Assembly: GCA_019241095.1 (NCBI GenBank) | Contig: JAFAXJ010000021.1 | Location: 1 to 7,003, forward strand | Length of the DNA: 7,003 nt | DNA from: Verrucomicrobiota bacterium | GTDB lineage: Bacteria > Verrucomicrobiota > Verrucomicrobiia > Chthoniobacterales > JAFAMB01 | Direction: 5' to 3' | Part shown: one piece after another, positions 5,471-7,003 of the stretch | Layout of the letters: every line of letters begins with the position of its first letter | How positions within the stretch are numbered: the first letter of the stretch is position 1 | Notes under the pieces: generated by a model | Seen by the model: only the letters and a program-made list of their open reading frames with translations | What the model was told of the DNA's origin: nothing | The model's database searches: none | Position numbers and translations under genes: made by a program

Positions 5471-6538
5471 ATGGACTTGGCAAACGGAAAGAAACGGGAG
5501 GGTCGGCGCACCCCGGACTTAACCAACGATTCCAGATCGAGTCCTGAAACAGATTCTCCGGAGAGTCGCTCCAACCGCCTAGCGACCAAGGGAGGAGAGC
5601 ATCGGTATAGGGAAACCATTCTGCAGTTAGGTCTTTATGGTGCGCTCCTAATTCTGATTGGCTTCTTTTCGGTCTGCTCTCCTTATTTCTTCACTGTCAC
5701 AAATGCCGAGAACATTCTGCTCCAAGCCAGCATCGTCGGAATGGTCGCCATAGCCCAGACCTTTGTCATTGTTTCTGGCGGGATCGACCTTTCCGTAGGT
5801 TCGATGATTGGGCTTACTGGTGTGACCGCGGGATTTGTTGCGTTACGTCCAGATACCGGTCCTATCCTCCCGTTTTTCGCGGCCATCACGATGGGCGCCT
5901 TGGCCGGCGCTGTCAATGGCGGATTGATCGCGATGTTCAGAATCCCGCCGTTCATCGTTACGTTGGCAAGTCTGTATGCCGCGCGAGGCCTAGCCTTAAT
6001 TCTTACTAACACGCAAAATCTATACGGTTTCAATCCCGGTTTTAAATTTGTGGGCGCTGGAAGAATTGCTGGCTTTCCAATCATCATTCTCATTTTTATC
6101 TCTCTCAGTGTGATCGCATATGTTCTGCAAGAGCATACACGCTTTGCTCGGCATGTTTATGCAATTGGCGGCGGCCGGAGAGCTGCGGAATTCTTTGGTG
6201 TTTCGGTTCGTCGAGTTGAGCTGATTCTTTACGCGGTCAGCGGTGCCGTTGCCGGCTTGGCTGGTGCGGCCCTCGCAGCGCGGGTAGCGTCAGCCGAACC
6301 TACCGCTGGTATAGGGTTTGAGTTAACGGCAATTGCCGCCGTTATCATTGGCGGTACCAGTCTAAGCGGAGGTGAAGGTGGAGTTCAACGGAGCATAGTT
6401 GGAATGCTTATTCTTGCAATCATCAGCAACGGACTTAATTTGATGGCGGTACCCAGCTACTATCAACAGGTTATCTCTGCCGCCGTAATCGTAGTGGCCG
6501 TAGTTGCAGACCAATGGTCCAAGGCTCGGGCTGAGTAA
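5471..6538 (+). CDS. sugar ABC importer permease (RbsC/FrcC-like, BPD_transp_2 family)
   Basis: Inner-membrane channel subunit, expected to dimerise. After a hydrophilic, charged cytoplasmic tail of about 50 residues, hydrophobic segments begin at about 52-71 and continue to the C-terminus in the pattern of RbsC-like permeases. Hallmarks are VSGGIDLSVGS (101-111), the ATPase-coupling loop YAIGGGRRAAEFFGV (230-244) and IAAVIIGGTSLSGGEGG (288-304), then NGLNLMAVPSYYQ near the end. The frame is open back to GTG 5393, overlapping the ATPase gene by 20 bases and giving 381 residues. I prefer ATG 5471 (355 residues, usual for the family) because AGGA lies four bases before it and the GTG has no ribosome-binding site. 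It is the last gene of the operon; a weak terminator follows at 6588. Specificity cannot be read from the sequence. Confidence 0.93.
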   Translation: MDLANGKKREGRRTPDLTNDSRSSPETDSPESRSNRLATKGGEHRYRETILQLGLYGALLILIGFFSVCSPYFFTVTNAENILLQASIVGMVAIAQTFVIVSGGIDLSVGSMIGLTGVTAGFVALRPDTGPILPFFAAITMGALAGAVNGGLIAMFRIPPFIVTLASLYAARGLALILTNTQNLYGFNPGFKFVGAGRIAGFPIIILIFISLSVIAYVLQEHTRFARHVYAIGGGRRAAEFFGVSVRRVELILYAVSGAVAGLAGAALAARVASAEPTAGIGFELTAIAAVIIGGTSLSGGEGGVQRSIVGMLILAIISNGLNLMAVPSYYQQVISAAVIVVAVVADQWSKARAE

Positions 6539-6587
6539 ACGGCTGCTTCAAAGAGGGTTCCGCCGGTAAGAAGATTTGCTACTTTGA

Positions 6588-6609
6588 CAGGGCTTGTCTC
6601 CCTGCTTTT
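6588..6609 (+). terminator. weak intrinsic terminator candidate after the importer operon
   Basis: CAGGG (6588-6592) and CCCTG (6600-6604) form a five-pair stem with a seven-base loop, followed by C and four T (6606-6609). It begins 50 bases after the permease stop, a suitable place to end the operon. The stem is short and the T-run brief, so efficiency is probably modest. Confidence 0.4.
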
Positions 6610-6691
6610 GAGCGATGTTCAGCTTACCAGTTATACGTGGCAACATTATCACGAAATAGTTCAAGATCTTCTGATGAAAGCTCTAACTAAT

Positions 6692-6723
6692 AGATGAACA
6701 CTAAGCTAAAAACTAGTTCATCT
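6692..6723. repeat. 8-bp inverted repeat downstream of the importer operon
   Basis: AGATGAAC (6692-6699) and its exact reverse complement GTTCATCT (6716-6723) are separated by 16 A-rich bases. The loop is large and no T-run follows, so this is not a standard terminator. It could be a regulator site for a downstream gene or the border of a repeat; nothing in the window decides between these. Confidence 0.35.
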
Positions 6724-6987
6724 CAGCCAGTATCCGTTGATCGGCCTAGTAAAATGAAAGTTAATTGTACGATCCATGCGGATGTGCTTGTTTTCTTTTG
6801 ACTGACGGGATCTGCTCACCTTTGGTTCGAACACTGTAAGCTGTGATGTGCGATTTGTTTGTAAGCCCGTTACGGAAGGCTCTATTGCGAGTTCAGGGCC
6901 TAAATTAAATAACCAGCAAATCCGGAGCTTCTTCAGGTTGGGCGGGTTTCTATTCAGCTGTTTGCGGGCTCTGAACAGGAGGAGCGG

Positions 6988-7003
6988 ATGACCAAGTTGC
7001 ATC
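6988..7003 (+). CDS. possible start of a gene running off the window
   Basis: ATG 6988 is preceded at ideal distance by a strong Shine-Dalgarno, AGGAGGAG (6977-6984), and overlaps the TGA of the upstream open frame as ATGA. Only five codons (MTKLH) are visible, so no function can be proposed. The ribosome-binding site is stronger than those of the confident genes in this window, but a chance purine run is possible. Confidence 0.3.

Larger units (their letters stand above)
6539..6987. other. intergenic region after the importer operon, no convincing gene
   Basis: Besides the terminator candidate, the stretch contains an inverted repeat at 6692-6723. A minus-strand frame (6718-7002) and a plus-strand frame open from 6806 to TGA 6989-6991 both lack recognisable motifs; the latter has no ATG, only a GTG at 6848. 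The composition from 6805 onward looks more coding-like than 6610-6800, and the plus frame overlaps the possible start at 6988 as ATGA. It may be the edge of a gene or repeat that continues outside the window. Confidence 0.45.

Noticed and set aside
5683..6093. 136-residue minus-strand open frame inside the permease gene
   Set aside because: Antisense to membrane-spanning coding sequence; composition follows from the permease codons.
6718..7002. 94-residue minus-strand open frame at the right edge
   Set aside because: No recognisable motif; its start is at the last bases of the window and it opposes an equally open plus frame, so it cannot be supported.

Overview
The window reads as chromosomal DNA of a free-living, sugar-scavenging bacterium. 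Both substrate-binding proteins have ordinary Sec signal peptides ending in Ala-X-Ala with no lipobox cysteine, which suggests a diderm with a periplasm. Base composition is roughly balanced by eye and several genes lack a clear Shine-Dalgarno sequence. I cannot fix the phylum; Acidobacteria, Verrucomicrobia or Proteobacteria would all fit. No tRNA, rRNA, CRISPR array or recognisable transposase was seen.

Layout. 1-265 is a leader rich in small palindromes. 266-1261 (+) encodes a periplasmic sugar-binding protein with no transporter genes beside it. 1262-1623 is a convergent intergenic region with a long imperfect hairpin and a CG-centred operator-like palindrome. 1624-2667 (-) is an intact Gfo/Idh/MocA oxidoreductase. 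2668-2894 is a divergent control region with dyad symmetries. 2895-3482 (+) is a decayed second Gfo/Idh/MocA gene, which I pieced together from three reading frames, with two in-frame stops and a large internal deletion. A 43-codon remnant frame (3479-3610) follows, with a perfect ribosome-binding site. 3698-6538 (+) is a compact ABC importer operon: second sugar-binding protein, single-domain ATPase, permease. A weak terminator hairpin follows at 6588-6609. 6539-6987 holds no convincing gene, and a possible new gene starts at 6988 and leaves the window.

How it fits together. The importer is of the ribose/fructose (CUT2) type, with one ATP-binding domain per polypeptide as in the FrcBCA arrangement. 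The binding proteins would capture a monosaccharide or polyol in the periplasm, the permease dimer would move it inward, and the ATPase dimer would power this. The NAD(P)-dependent oxidoreductase would oxidise the imported sugar or polyol. The first binding protein may feed the same permease. The substrate cannot be read from sequence. The dead oxidoreductase and the remnant frame suggest the locus was once a longer catabolic operon that has been eroding. I see no evidence of a wholly new system; the most informative items are the hidden pseudogene, the operator-like sites and the two-binding-protein arrangement.
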